Shown here in pieces: positions 54,601-62,238 of a stretch of 64,000 bases of DNA; position 1 is the stretch's first letter, and every line of letters starts with the position of its first letter. A program made the translations under genes and the position numbers. The notes beneath the pieces are model-generated. The model worked only from the letters and a program-made list of their open reading frames with translations. It searched no databases and had not been told where the DNA came from. The stretch is taken from positions 1-64,000 of the forward strand of contig JASJBF010000055.1 of NCBI GenBank assembly GCA_030066685.1. Reading direction: 5' to 3'. The stretch comes from Kiloniellales bacterium (GTDB taxonomy: Bacteria > Pseudomonadota > Alphaproteobacteria > Kiloniellales > JAKSBE01).

Positions 54601-54825
54601 GATCTCGGGGATCTTCTTCAGCTCGTCCTCGACCTTCTCGGTGACCAGGGCCTCGACCCGCGCCGGGTCGGCGCCCGGGTAGGGCGTGACGACGGTCGCG
54701 AAGAGGTTGGAGATGGTCGGGTCCTCCTGGCGCCCGACCGTGAGCAGGGCCGAGGAGCCCGCGGCCAGGATCATCAGGACGGCCAGGGCGACGATCCGCC
54801 GGTTACGGAAGAACAGCGTCTCCAC
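51643..54825 (-). CDS. RND efflux pump, inner-membrane transporter
   Basis: 1060 aa, twelve helices, two large periplasmic loops: the standard layout of RND proton antiporters. It begins TLFFRNRRIVALAVLMILAA, with TVGRQEDPTISNLFA soon after, which marks the HAE-type group that favours hydrophobic drugs. TM4 reads LLVDAGIVMSDEI where AcrB has the VDDAIV pattern. The start is GTG at 54825, 5 bp after the stop of the adaptor gene. The outer-membrane partner is not encoded here. A divergent TetR gene and operator array lie upstream of the pair. Confidence 0.92.
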   Translation of the reverse strand: METLFFRNRRIVALAVLMILAAGSSALLTVGRQEDPTISNLFATVVTPYPGADPARVEALVTEKVEDELKKIPEIKEIESTSRSGLSFVRVELAWSLSKAEIEQTWSEVRDAIADAAANFPAGVPEPSFDDDRTGAFSAISAISARPGTTANPAILRRYAEILQDRLRTLSGTKLVQLYGARDEEILVTIDPRKLASLGLTVAEVSAAIARADSKVRAGQLRGPAEDLLIEVTGEITSLARIRDVPLREGAAGRILRVSDVATVARAFREPAASLAYADGVPAILVASKMEADLQVDVWMGRVRAILEDFEAELPAGLEHRLLFDQSGYTADRLAFVVINLLIGAGLVLAVLLVTLGWRAALIVASILPLASLMSLAGLQAIGIPVHQMSLTGLIVALGLLVDAGIVMSDEIRKKLDRGAARLQAVGGAVRRLAVPLLASTVTTALAFMPMALLPGPPGDFVGAIAISVIIMLFASLALALTITPALSGWFLKPSGEGGGLLAGGLQLPRLSVAFGRSLALALRFPKLAMLGALILPVIGFGAFPTLKAQFFPGVDRDQFYVQVKLPDGTAIAETERAARRAEAVLRGYPEIRRLHWVIGESAPAFYYNMTTDQDAESSFAEALVTTVSPAATERILPELQRDLDRAIPQARVIVRGLVQGPPVSAPVEIRVFGPDVEVLREIGEEVRAVMVSVPEILQARTQLTGGAPKLALDLDEEKARLSGLDMGAIAGQLEATLEGALGGSLLEASEELPVRVRVGAAGRESFEALRRTDLLGPDAAERARAGAYPGVPLAALGSLRLVPAESPIFRRNGERVNTIQGFTHRQVLPEEALKTVRAKIAESGLVLPHGYHFEVGGDADARSETLTHMLAAAGIIVALTVATIVLTFNSFGLSAIVGVVAVLSMGLSLLALALFQYPFGIMAVIGVIGSIGVSINAAIIILTALQKNPAAMAGETAAIAEAVGAQSRHIFSTTITTFGGFLPLILAGGGFWPPFAMAIAGGVLLSSVVSFYFVPPAFALMARAWRRRRAAAEEVVTLEHEPLPALPRAEAAGLVAAAE

Positions 54826-54830
54826 GGCGC

Positions 54831-55985
54831 CTACTCCCCGGCCGCCAGCGCGACCGCCTGGCCCGGGATGATCCGGTTGGTCCCGCCGAGCACGACCAGG
54901 GTGCCCGCGCCGATGGTCCCGCGCACGAAGGCGCGGCCGCCGTCCAGGTGCAGGATCTCCACCGCTTCCCGGGCGACCGTGGGCCTGCCGTCGCGCTCGA
55001 CCACCGTCAGCACCGACCAGAGCCCCTTGCGGCCCTCGCTCAGCGCGGTCAGCGGCAGCCAGGCGCCGGCGCTCGGGACCCGGCGCGCGAGCAGCAGCTC
55101 GACGACCTCGCCGAAGGGCACCGCCTCGCCGCCGATCACCTCGAGCAGGACGGTGACCGTGCGGGTGCCGGTCTGGAGGTCGGGCCGCTTGGCGATCAGG
55201 CGGCCCTCCAGAGCGCGCCCGTCCGCATCCAGGGGGTAGAGCCGGCCGGTCTCAAGTCCCTTCGCCGCCTCGACCGAGACTCCGACCCGCAGCTGCCGGG
55301 CGCCGGCCTCCAGGAGCTCGACCACCGGCGTGCCGGCCGCGACCACCGCGCCCTCGTCGACCGAGCGGGCGGCGATGCGGCCGGCGTAGGGTGCCGTCAG
55401 GACCGACTTGCCGATGTCGACCTCGACCGAGGCGATGGCGGCGTCGATCCGCTCGATCGCCGCGGCGATCTCGGCCAGGCCGAAGCGGGCCTCGTCATGG
55501 CGCTGCTCGGTCTGCCAGCCCTTGGTGGCCAGGGCTTCCTGGCGCTCCAGGGTCGCCTCGGCCAGGGCTTCCTGGGCCTGCAGCTCGCGCCGCTGGGCGC
55601 GCAGCCGGTCCCGTTCGGCCTCGAGCTTGGCCGTGTCCAGGCGGGCGACGACCTCGCCCCGCGCCACCCGGTCGCCTTCCTCGAAGAGCACCGCCAGGAC
55701 CAGGCCGGCGCGTTCGAAGGCGAGCCGGGTCTCCCGGGCCGGCTCCAGGCGGCCGGCGAAGCGCTCGGTGACCCGGTAGCCGTCGTCCAGGCGGATCGGC
55801 CGCGCCTCGACCCTGACCGGGGGGTTGGCCGCCACCGCCGGCTCGGCCGCCGCCCGCAGGTGCAGGGCGGCGATGCCCCCGCCCATGAGGCCGAGGAAGC
55901 CGAGGCCGGTCAGCCCCAGCAGGACCCCCCGCCTGAGCGCCCCTGCGCCTCGCTCCGGTCTTGCGGCGTTTCCCGGCCCGGTCAT
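54831..55985 (-). CDS. RND efflux periplasmic adaptor (membrane-fusion protein)
   Basis: 384 aa. An N-terminal helix (about 19-42) anchors it; the rest is the HlyD/AcrA plan: barrel-lipoyl strands (RFAGRLEPARETRLAFERAG), an alpha-hairpin (LRAQRRELQAQEALAEATLE) and the second lipoyl half (LTAPYAGRIAARSVDEGAVV). It bridges the pump and an outer-membrane channel. ATG 55985 is the first gene of the minus-strand pump operon; upstream lies a three-site operator. Confidence 0.9.
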   Translation of the reverse strand: MTGPGNAARPERGAGALRRGVLLGLTGLGFLGLMGGGIAALHLRAAAEPAVAANPPVRVEARPIRLDDGYRVTERFAGRLEPARETRLAFERAGLVLAVLFEEGDRVARGEVVARLDTAKLEAERDRLRAQRRELQAQEALAEATLERQEALATKGWQTEQRHDEARFGLAEIAAAIERIDAAIASVEVDIGKSVLTAPYAGRIAARSVDEGAVVAAGTPVVELLEAGARQLRVGVSVEAAKGLETGRLYPLDADGRALEGRLIAKRPDLQTGTRTVTVLLEVIGGEAVPFGEVVELLLARRVPSAGAWLPLTALSEGRKGLWSVLTVVERDGRPTVAREAVEILHLDGGRAFVRGTIGAGTLVVLGGTNRIIPGQAVALAAGE

Positions 55986-56017
55986 CTCGCGTATCCTCGT
56001 GAACGGTCTTGAATGAT

Positions 56018-56079
56018 GTTACCTTCGCTAACATATGTTAGTCTCGTTAACTTGGCAAGGGCAAGTTAGCCAAGCTAAC
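56018..56079. promoter_or_regulatory. TetR operator array: three GTTA-N7-TAAC sites
   Basis: Sites at 56018-56032, 56037-56051 and 56065-56079 all fit GTTA-N7-TAAC; the third, GTTAGC-CAA-GCTAAC, is perfectly palindromic. CTAACATATGTTAG (56028-56041) is a second perfect palindrome across the first two sites. Centres are 19 and 28 bp apart. They lie in the 124 bp between the divergent pump and TetR genes, the usual place for self-regulating repression. Confidence 0.75.
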
Positions 56080-56109
56080 ATTCTTTCTACCGGCGAAACG
56101 GGGATTTGG

Positions 56110-56742
56110 ATGAGGGCATCCGGCCAAACCGGAGCGGCGGCGGCACGCCAGAAGGCCAGGTACCACCATGGCGACCTGCGCGAGGCCCTGATCGCCGCGG
56201 CCTACCAGCTGGTCAGCGAGGCCGGTGCGGACGGCTTCTCGCTGGCCGACGCCTGCCGCCGCGCCGGGGTCTCGACCGCGGCGCCCTACCGCCACTTCAA
56301 GGACCGGGAGGAGCTGCTGGCCGAGGTCACGGCGCGCGGCTTCGGCGCTCTGACCGTCGACACCAAGGCCGCCGTCGAGGCCGAGGACGAGGGCAGCCTG
56401 GCCTCCATCGTCGCCATGGGCCGGGCCTACGTCGCCTTCGCGGCGGCGCAGCCCGGCCTGTTCCGTCTGATGTTCGGCCAGCCGCACCTGATGGGCGAGT
56501 TCCCGAAGGTCTCCGAGACCGGCGGCGAATGCTTCGGCTACGTGATCGCGCAGGTCCGGAAATACTGCGTCGCCCACGGGGTCGAGCGGGACGCCAACGA
56601 GATCGCGATCAAGCTCTGGACCTTCGTGCACGGCGCGTCGTCGCTGCTGATCGACGGCAAGTACGAGAAGGTGACGCCCGGGCTCGACGTGACCGAGATG
56701 ATCGTCGGCGCCACCCCTCTGCTGGTCGGCCACCGGGACTGA
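56110..56742 (+). CDS. TetR-family transcriptional repressor of the RND pump
   Basis: 210 aa. The N-terminal DNA-binding part is YHHGDLREALIAAAYQLV, then FSLADACRRAGVSTAAPYRH, a clear TetR helix-turn-helix. The C-terminal ligand domain includes LFRLMFGQPHL and WTFVHGASSLLIDG, seen in the WHG-type subgroup. I chose ATG 56110, just before the Ala-rich lead-in; a frame open from 56035 would run across the operators and is unlikely. It is divergent from the pump genes it probably controls. Confidence 0.88.
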   Translation: MRASGQTGAAAARQKARYHHGDLREALIAAAYQLVSEAGADGFSLADACRRAGVSTAAPYRHFKDREELLAEVTARGFGALTVDTKAAVEAEDEGSLASIVAMGRAYVAFAAAQPGLFRLMFGQPHLMGEFPKVSETGGECFGYVIAQVRKYCVAHGVERDANEIAIKLWTFVHGASSLLIDGKYEKVTPGLDVTEMIVGATPLLVGHRD

Positions 56743-56757
56743 AGCCGGAAACAAGCC

Positions 56758-59700
56758 TCAGCGCGGCGCCGCGTCGCCCCAGGCGTCCCGGCAGGCCTGC
56801 TCGCCGTCGGCCGGGGCGTCCTTCGTGAAGACCCACTCGAAGGGCACGACCACCGGGCTGGTGATCATGCGGAAGACCGTGCCGGCGACGGCCCCGGTCG
56901 AGACCCCGAGCTCGAAGTCCTCGAGGCGGCCCCGGACCCGGATCGGCGTCTGGGCGCTGAACATCTCCGGCCGCTTGGACCGCGGTGCGGCGCGGAAGTC
57001 GATGCTGTTCTTCTTGAAGTCGATGGTCCCGTCGGCGGAGGCCTGGATGCGCGAGGTGTCGACCAGCAGGGCGGTCGGGCGCATGACCCCGTCCTCGAGC
57101 CGGAAGCGGCCGACCAGGCAGTTGACCTTCGAGACCTCGGAGTCCAGCGACGGCAGGACCGAGGTGAAGAGGTTGACCGCCCAGAGGTCGAAGAGCTCGG
57201 CGTTCAGGTCCTTCGGCCAGACCGCGAAGTCGATGTGTCCCTCGGCCCCGCCCATGACCTCGGCCAGCTCCGGCCCTCGGGTTCTGACGTCGACGTCGAG
57301 GTTGAGCAGGCCGCCGGTCGTCGAGTCCGGATCGATGCGACGGGCCAGGACGCCGTAGTCGAAGCCGTCGACCTTGGCCCGCGCCTCCAGGCTGATGTCG
57401 TTTTCGCTCGGCTCCAGGGCGAAGCCGACCTCGATCTTGCCGCCGGGCACCTCCACCGTGATCGGCTCGACGGTCAGCCGGCCGTCCTGCAGGCCGGCCT
57501 CAAGCCGTCCGCTGCCCAGACGGTCCTGGCCGGAGAGCACCTCCTGCACCTCGACCGCGAGCGCCGCGTCGAGGCTGCGCAGGACCTGCGGCGAGAGCAG
57601 CTCCGCGACCTCCGTGTCGGCGGCGGCCTCGGGCACCGCGCTTTCCCCCGGCTCGGCGCCGCCGTCGCCCGGCGACCAGTCGCCGGTCTCGAAGTCGTCG
57701 AGCTGGATCACCGGGGCGGCGAAGGCGAGGTCCAGGCGGGGCCGGCCGCCCGTGGTGTCGAGATCGAGCTTTCCGGTCAGGGTGCTGCCGCCCACCCCGA
57801 GCTCGAGGTCCTCTATGTAGTAGCCGGTCTCCCGGCTGCCGAAGGCGCCGGACAGCCGGTAGGGGCCCCAGGGCGGCAGTGAGACCCGCAGCAGCTCGTC
57901 GAAGTCGCTGGCCCGCGCGCCGGAGAAATCCAGCTCGAAGCGCAGGTTCTGGGCCGCGACCGGCAGCGGCGTGGTGCCGGTGAACCGGAGCTCGGCCTTC
58001 GCCAGCTTGGCCGTCAGGGTCGCGCTCAAGCTCGTCTTGGGGCCGGCGAAGCTGGCCAGGCTGTCGGTCCGGATGCCGATCTTGACCGGCGTTTGGTCGA
58101 TGCGGGCGTCCAGGGCCAGGGTGATCGGCTCGTCGACCCGGGCCTCGATCCGGCCTTCCGGGATCCGAAGCTCGAGCGTGCCCTCGGTGTTGGGGTCGCG
58201 GAGCCGCCAGAGGCCGTTGCTGAGGCCGGCCGAGAACTCCGAGCGTTCCAGGATCCCGCGCAGGGTCGCGCCGCGCAGCGCCAGGCTCAGTTCGAAGAGG
58301 CCGGCAGTCAGCTCCAGCCCCTGCGCGACGTCGAGCTGGGCCAGAACGTCGCCCACGTTGACGTCGCTCGAGCGAAGGTCGAGGCCGAAGGCGGGGACCT
58401 CGCCCCTCAGGTCGGCGGAGAGGCTGCCTTCGACGGCGGCCTCGGCGAAGACCGCCCGCAGCGGCGCCCCGGCCACGTAGCCGTCCCGGATCTGGGAGGA
58501 AAAGGCGATCTCGGTGAGGTCCTGGGGATCCGCCACGACGCGCTCGATCGTCACCTCGATATCGGAATCGGCCAGCTCGATGCCCTGCGGCAGGACCGGC
58601 ACGTCGATGGCGAAGCCTTCCTCTTGATCCTCGGCGCCGGCGGCCTCGGGGTCTTCGGGAAAGAGATCGCCCAGTTCCGCCAAGTCCAGGGTGCCGACGG
58701 CAAGCTCGATGACGGTGATCGGCGTCTCGCCCTCCTGCCGGCTGCCGACGCTGCCTCGGAAGCCGCTGTCGCCGATCCGCCCCTCGTCGATACGGATGCG
58801 CAGATCGGCGTCGGCGCGGGTCACCTTGCCCCTCAGGGCATAGGCGCCCTCGGCCTCGGGCGCCACACCGAGCCAGCGCGACAGCTCGCCGATGCGGTCG
58901 CCGGCGATCGAGAAGTCGACATCGGCGACCGGCTCGTCCCTGAGGCCGCCCAGCGTTCCGCTGAGCCGCAGCTCCGCGCCGGCCCCGGTCGCGGTGAGGT
59001 CGAGGGGCCAGTTGCGCTCGACGAAGTTCTCGACGAAGGTGCCGCCGTCAAGTTCCAGCGAGAAGGGCTCCCTCAAAAGGGAGCCCGCGGCGGTAATCCG
59101 GGACTCCCCTGCAGCGGCGAAGAGGATGTCGAAGCGGTCGAGGGTGAAGTCGACCGGCTGCTCGCCCGCGTCGTGGCCGTAGGACAGCGCCGCCCCGGCG
59201 ATGGCGACGCGCAGTTCCGTGGTCTCGACGAGCGCGCGGATCGTCTCGCCCCGCGCCGAGACCGCCAGCTCGGCGACTTCGAAGGCGCCCTCGATCCCCT
59301 CGGCGCGGGTCAGGAGGGCCAGCAGCCCGCCGATCTCGCTCTCCTGCGCCGCCAGGGACACCTGAACCTTCGGTTCGTCGCCGTCGGGCGCCAGCCGGAT
59401 TTCGCCCTTGAAGGGGACTTCGGCGACGGTCGCGCTCAAGGGCCCGGTCAGCTGACCCTCAGACACCGCGACCCGGAACGACGCTTCGCGCACGCCGATC
59501 TGACTGTTGACCACCTCCCCGACGGTCAGGGTGAAATCCGCATCGACGTTCGCCAGCGGCGCCAGGGTCAGGATTCTGTCGTCGATATCGACCGGCTCGT
59601 CGGTCTCGGCCGCGTCCTCCGCTTCGGACCCCGCCTGCTGCCCCGCCGCGAGGGCGGCGCTCAGGGGCCCGGCGTCGATCCGCGGGATGTCGATCGAACC

Positions 59701-60735
59701 CTGGACCCGGGGCCGCGGTCCCGAGGTGTCGACCTCGAGCGCGCCGGAGAAAGCCGTGCGCACCAGCCGGCCCTCGAGATCCCCAAGCGTGAAAGCGCCG
59801 TCGGACTCGACCAGGCGGCCGCGCAGGTCGAAGCCGCCGATCTCCGGCAGCTCGTTGCCGAGGATCACCTCGAGCTCCTTCATTTCAGGCACGGCCAAGG
59901 CGAAGTCGAGGGCCAGGCCGCGGCCGCGCAGCGGCTCCGCGATCTCGCCGGTGACGGTGAGGTTGGTGCCGACGGCCGCCGCTGAGACATCGAGCTGCCA
60001 GGGCGCCTCGCCGTCGAAGAGCGAGGCGAGGTCGCCCCCCGTGAGGGTCACCGCGTAGGGCACCTTCTGCACCGCACCCTGGACATAGAGCTGCAGCGGC
60101 TGCCCGGTCTCCGCGCTCCCCGAAACCTCGTTGAGCTTGAGCGCGTAGCTCTGCCCGGCCGCGGCGTCGCGGTAGTTCACCGCGATGTCGGTGAGCGAAA
60201 GGTCCTGCAGCTCGATGAACTGCAGGGCCGGCGACGCCCTCTCCGCCGCCGGCTGCGGATCGTCCCCCGACGCCCTCACCGGCCAGTTGGGCGCGCCTTG
60301 GGCGTCGGTCTCGAGGTTCACCGTCAGGCCCTCGACGGCGATCTCCTGGATCCGCACCTCGCCGCGCAGCAGCGGCAGGACGCCGAGCTGCGCGCGGGCG
60401 AGGTCCAGCCGGAGGAAGTCCGCCTCCTGCCAGTCGCCCGGGTTGTCGATGTGGACCCCTTCGACCTGCACGGTCGGCCAGAGCGTCGCCACCAGCGCCA
60501 CCGGGCCGTCGATGGTGACCTTGCGCTCCAGGGTCGCCGAGGTGGCACTCTCGATCCGGCCGCGCAGGGCCGATAGGTCGATCGTAATGCCGAGAACGAT
60601 CAAGATCGCCACGCTGAACAGAAAGGCGGCCAGAGGCACGCCAAGGATCCAGGATGTCCAGCGCAGCGCCCGGCCAAAGGAACGGGCCCGCCGCTCCGTC
60701 GCTTGCCGGCCGGTCTCCGTCTCCTGGCCCGTCAT
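56758..60735 (-). CDS. AsmA-family protein, very large
   Basis: 1325 aa. One N-terminal helix (about 28-52) and then a long periplasmic body of repeated beta strands. The N-terminal part carries the AsmA pattern RKVTIDGPVALVATLWPTVQ and VHIDNPGDW, and the C-terminal part carries AsmA_2-like blocks (GGLLNLDVDVRTRGPELAEV, then GGAEGHIDFAVWPKDLNAEL). Related proteins (AsmA, TamB, YhdP) help move phospholipid to the outer membrane. The C-terminus has DGEQACRDAWGDAA. It is about twice as long as E. coli AsmA. It ends 15 bp from the convergent tetR gene. Confidence 0.87.
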   Translation of the reverse strand: MTGQETETGRQATERRARSFGRALRWTSWILGVPLAAFLFSVAILIVLGITIDLSALRGRIESATSATLERKVTIDGPVALVATLWPTVQVEGVHIDNPGDWQEADFLRLDLARAQLGVLPLLRGEVRIQEIAVEGLTVNLETDAQGAPNWPVRASGDDPQPAAERASPALQFIELQDLSLTDIAVNYRDAAAGQSYALKLNEVSGSAETGQPLQLYVQGAVQKVPYAVTLTGGDLASLFDGEAPWQLDVSAAAVGTNLTVTGEIAEPLRGRGLALDFALAVPEMKELEVILGNELPEIGGFDLRGRLVESDGAFTLGDLEGRLVRTAFSGALEVDTSGPRPRVQGSIDIPRIDAGPLSAALAAGQQAGSEAEDAAETDEPVDIDDRILTLAPLANVDADFTLTVGEVVNSQIGVREASFRVAVSEGQLTGPLSATVAEVPFKGEIRLAPDGDEPKVQVSLAAQESEIGGLLALLTRAEGIEGAFEVAELAVSARGETIRALVETTELRVAIAGAALSYGHDAGEQPVDFTLDRFDILFAAAGESRITAAGSLLREPFSLELDGGTFVENFVERNWPLDLTATGAGAELRLSGTLGGLRDEPVADVDFSIAGDRIGELSRWLGVAPEAEGAYALRGKVTRADADLRIRIDEGRIGDSGFRGSVGSRQEGETPITVIELAVGTLDLAELGDLFPEDPEAAGAEDQEEGFAIDVPVLPQGIELADSDIEVTIERVVADPQDLTEIAFSSQIRDGYVAGAPLRAVFAEAAVEGSLSADLRGEVPAFGLDLRSSDVNVGDVLAQLDVAQGLELTAGLFELSLALRGATLRGILERSEFSAGLSNGLWRLRDPNTEGTLELRIPEGRIEARVDEPITLALDARIDQTPVKIGIRTDSLASFAGPKTSLSATLTAKLAKAELRFTGTTPLPVAAQNLRFELDFSGARASDFDELLRVSLPPWGPYRLSGAFGSRETGYYIEDLELGVGGSTLTGKLDLDTTGGRPRLDLAFAAPVIQLDDFETGDWSPGDGGAEPGESAVPEAAADTEVAELLSPQVLRSLDAALAVEVQEVLSGQDRLGSGRLEAGLQDGRLTVEPITVEVPGGKIEVGFALEPSENDISLEARAKVDGFDYGVLARRIDPDSTTGGLLNLDVDVRTRGPELAEVMGGAEGHIDFAVWPKDLNAELFDLWAVNLFTSVLPSLDSEVSKVNCLVGRFRLEDGVMRPTALLVDTSRIQASADGTIDFKKNSIDFRAAPRSKRPEMFSAQTPIRVRGRLEDFELGVSTGAVAGTVFRMITSPVVVPFEWVFTKDAPADGEQACRDAWGDAAPR

Positions 60736-60900
60736 CGCCCCTCCGCCCGGGTGATCGCCGTGAAGCCCTTTGCGTCCTTCAAGATTGCTACCACGGCCCG
60801 GCCGCGCGGGGTTAGGCTATTCGACCGAGCGCGAAACGGCTGCGCGCGATCCGCGGCCCGACACGAGTTTGAACCGAAAGACAACACGGAGGGACGCGCG

Positions 60901-61701
60901 ATGACGGCCGAAACCGAGACCGACAACAAGGCGCCGGGCTTCGCCAGGCATCCCGGCTACGCGATCCGCTTCGAGCCCTGCGCCAAGCGCCTCAGGGTGG
61001 TCTTCGGCGGCGAGACCGCCGCCGACACCACGGCGGTGCGTCTGCTGCACGAGACCCGGCACCTGCCGGTCTACTACTTCCCGCGCGACGACGTGCGGAT
61101 GGACCTGCTGACCGCCACGGAGCACCGAAGCTACTGCCCCTTCAAGGGCGAGGCCGGCTACTGGACGGTCGCAGCCGGCGGCCGGAGCGCCGAGAACGCG
61201 GTCTGGAGCTATCCCGCGCCCTACGACGAGGTCGCCGGGATCGCGGGCTACCTCGCCTTCTATTGGGACAAGATGGACCACTGGTACGAGGAGGACGAGG
61301 AGGTCTTCGTCCACGCCCGCGACCCCTATGTCCGGGTCGACGTGCTGGACTGCGCCCGGCCGCTGCGGGTGGTGCTGGGCGGCGAGACGGTGGCCGAGAC
61401 CCGCCGCGCCCGGATCCTTTTCGAGACCGGCCTGCCGCCGCGCTACTACATTCCGCGCGAAGACCTCCGTGCCGAGCTGCTGCCCTCCGGGACCGAGACC
61501 GCCTGCCCCTACAAGGGCCGCGCCAGGTACCACGGCGTCAGGGCCGGCGAGGAGGTCTTCGAGGACATCGTCTGGTATTACCCCGACCCGCTGCCCGAGA
61601 GCAGACGCATCAAGGACCGCCTCTGCTTCTTCAACGAGAAGGTCGACGCCATCCTCCTCGACGGCGCCGAGGTCCCGAAACCCAAGACCAAGTGGTCCTG
61701 A
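60901..61701 (+). CDS. Tandem DUF427 protein
   Basis: 266 aa with two copies of the DUF427 domain, about residues 15-130 and 135-255. Each copy has a [K/P]LRVV[F/L]GGET strand, a [H/P]YY-type hinge (LPVYYFPRDDVRMDLL and LPPRYYIPREDLRAELL) and a cysteine-proline pair (CPFKG / CPYKG). The repeats are clearly related. The biochemical role of DUF427 is unknown. ATG 60901 was chosen with GGAGG upstream. It diverges from the AsmA gene. Confidence 0.85.
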   Translation: MTAETETDNKAPGFARHPGYAIRFEPCAKRLRVVFGGETAADTTAVRLLHETRHLPVYYFPRDDVRMDLLTATEHRSYCPFKGEAGYWTVAAGGRSAENAVWSYPAPYDEVAGIAGYLAFYWDKMDHWYEEDEEVFVHARDPYVRVDVLDCARPLRVVLGGETVAETRRARILFETGLPPRYYIPREDLRAELLPSGTETACPYKGRARYHGVRAGEEVFEDIVWYYPDPLPESRRIKDRLCFFNEKVDAILLDGAEVPKPKTKWS

Positions 61702-61749
61702 GCTCCGGTCTCGATGGTGCCGCCTGTACCACCAACCGCTCGCCGATGC

Positions 61750-61986
61750 CTAAGATCGCGGTCGATCTCGACGCGGACGGTGGTCGGCGGGCAGGGGAGG
61801 CTTGCCGACGAACCATTTGAGCTGCTTCTCGACCTTCGCGATCCCTTCCGCGGTCTTCAGGGCTTCCAAGGGCGATCGGCCGTCGAGAAGGCGCGTCGGC
61901 GACTTCAGCCACCGCTCCGCCCGTTCGACATCCCGAAGCGCCCGCACGGCTCTGACGGTCAGCCTGCCGTAGGTCTTGACGTGCAC
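61750..61986 (-). pseudogene. C-terminal piece of an Xre/MbcA/ParS-type antitoxin
   Basis: About 78 residues. AERWLKSPTRLLDGRSPLEA and then LKTAEGIAKVEKQLKWF match the toxin-binding C-terminal domain of Xre/MbcA/ParS antitoxins (DUF2384). The N-terminal DNA-binding part is missing: a TAA stop lies in frame at 62011-62013. The first usable start with a ribosome site (AAGAGAG) is GTG 61986; a TTG at 62004 is the alternative. No RES-type toxin gene is next to it. Truncated remnant, or an orphan short antitoxin. Confidence 0.55.
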
Positions 61987-62238
61987 AGCGTGCTCTCTTT
62001 GCAAAGAAAGTTATGCTAAAGGGGATATGCTTCAGGCGTATGTCGGTTTTGTGATTTGCGGGACCAGGCGCCGAATTTCCTCCCCCTCGCGCCCGGGCAG
62101 ACCCCTTCGAAGGCATGAACGAACACGCGGCCTGCGGCCCGAAGCCTGACCGGTCGACACCGGAATTGCCGAGGACCACCGGCGCGCCTAGACTCTCCCT
62201 CGGTCGTTCTTTCGTCTCCCGGCAAGGGAAACATCGGA

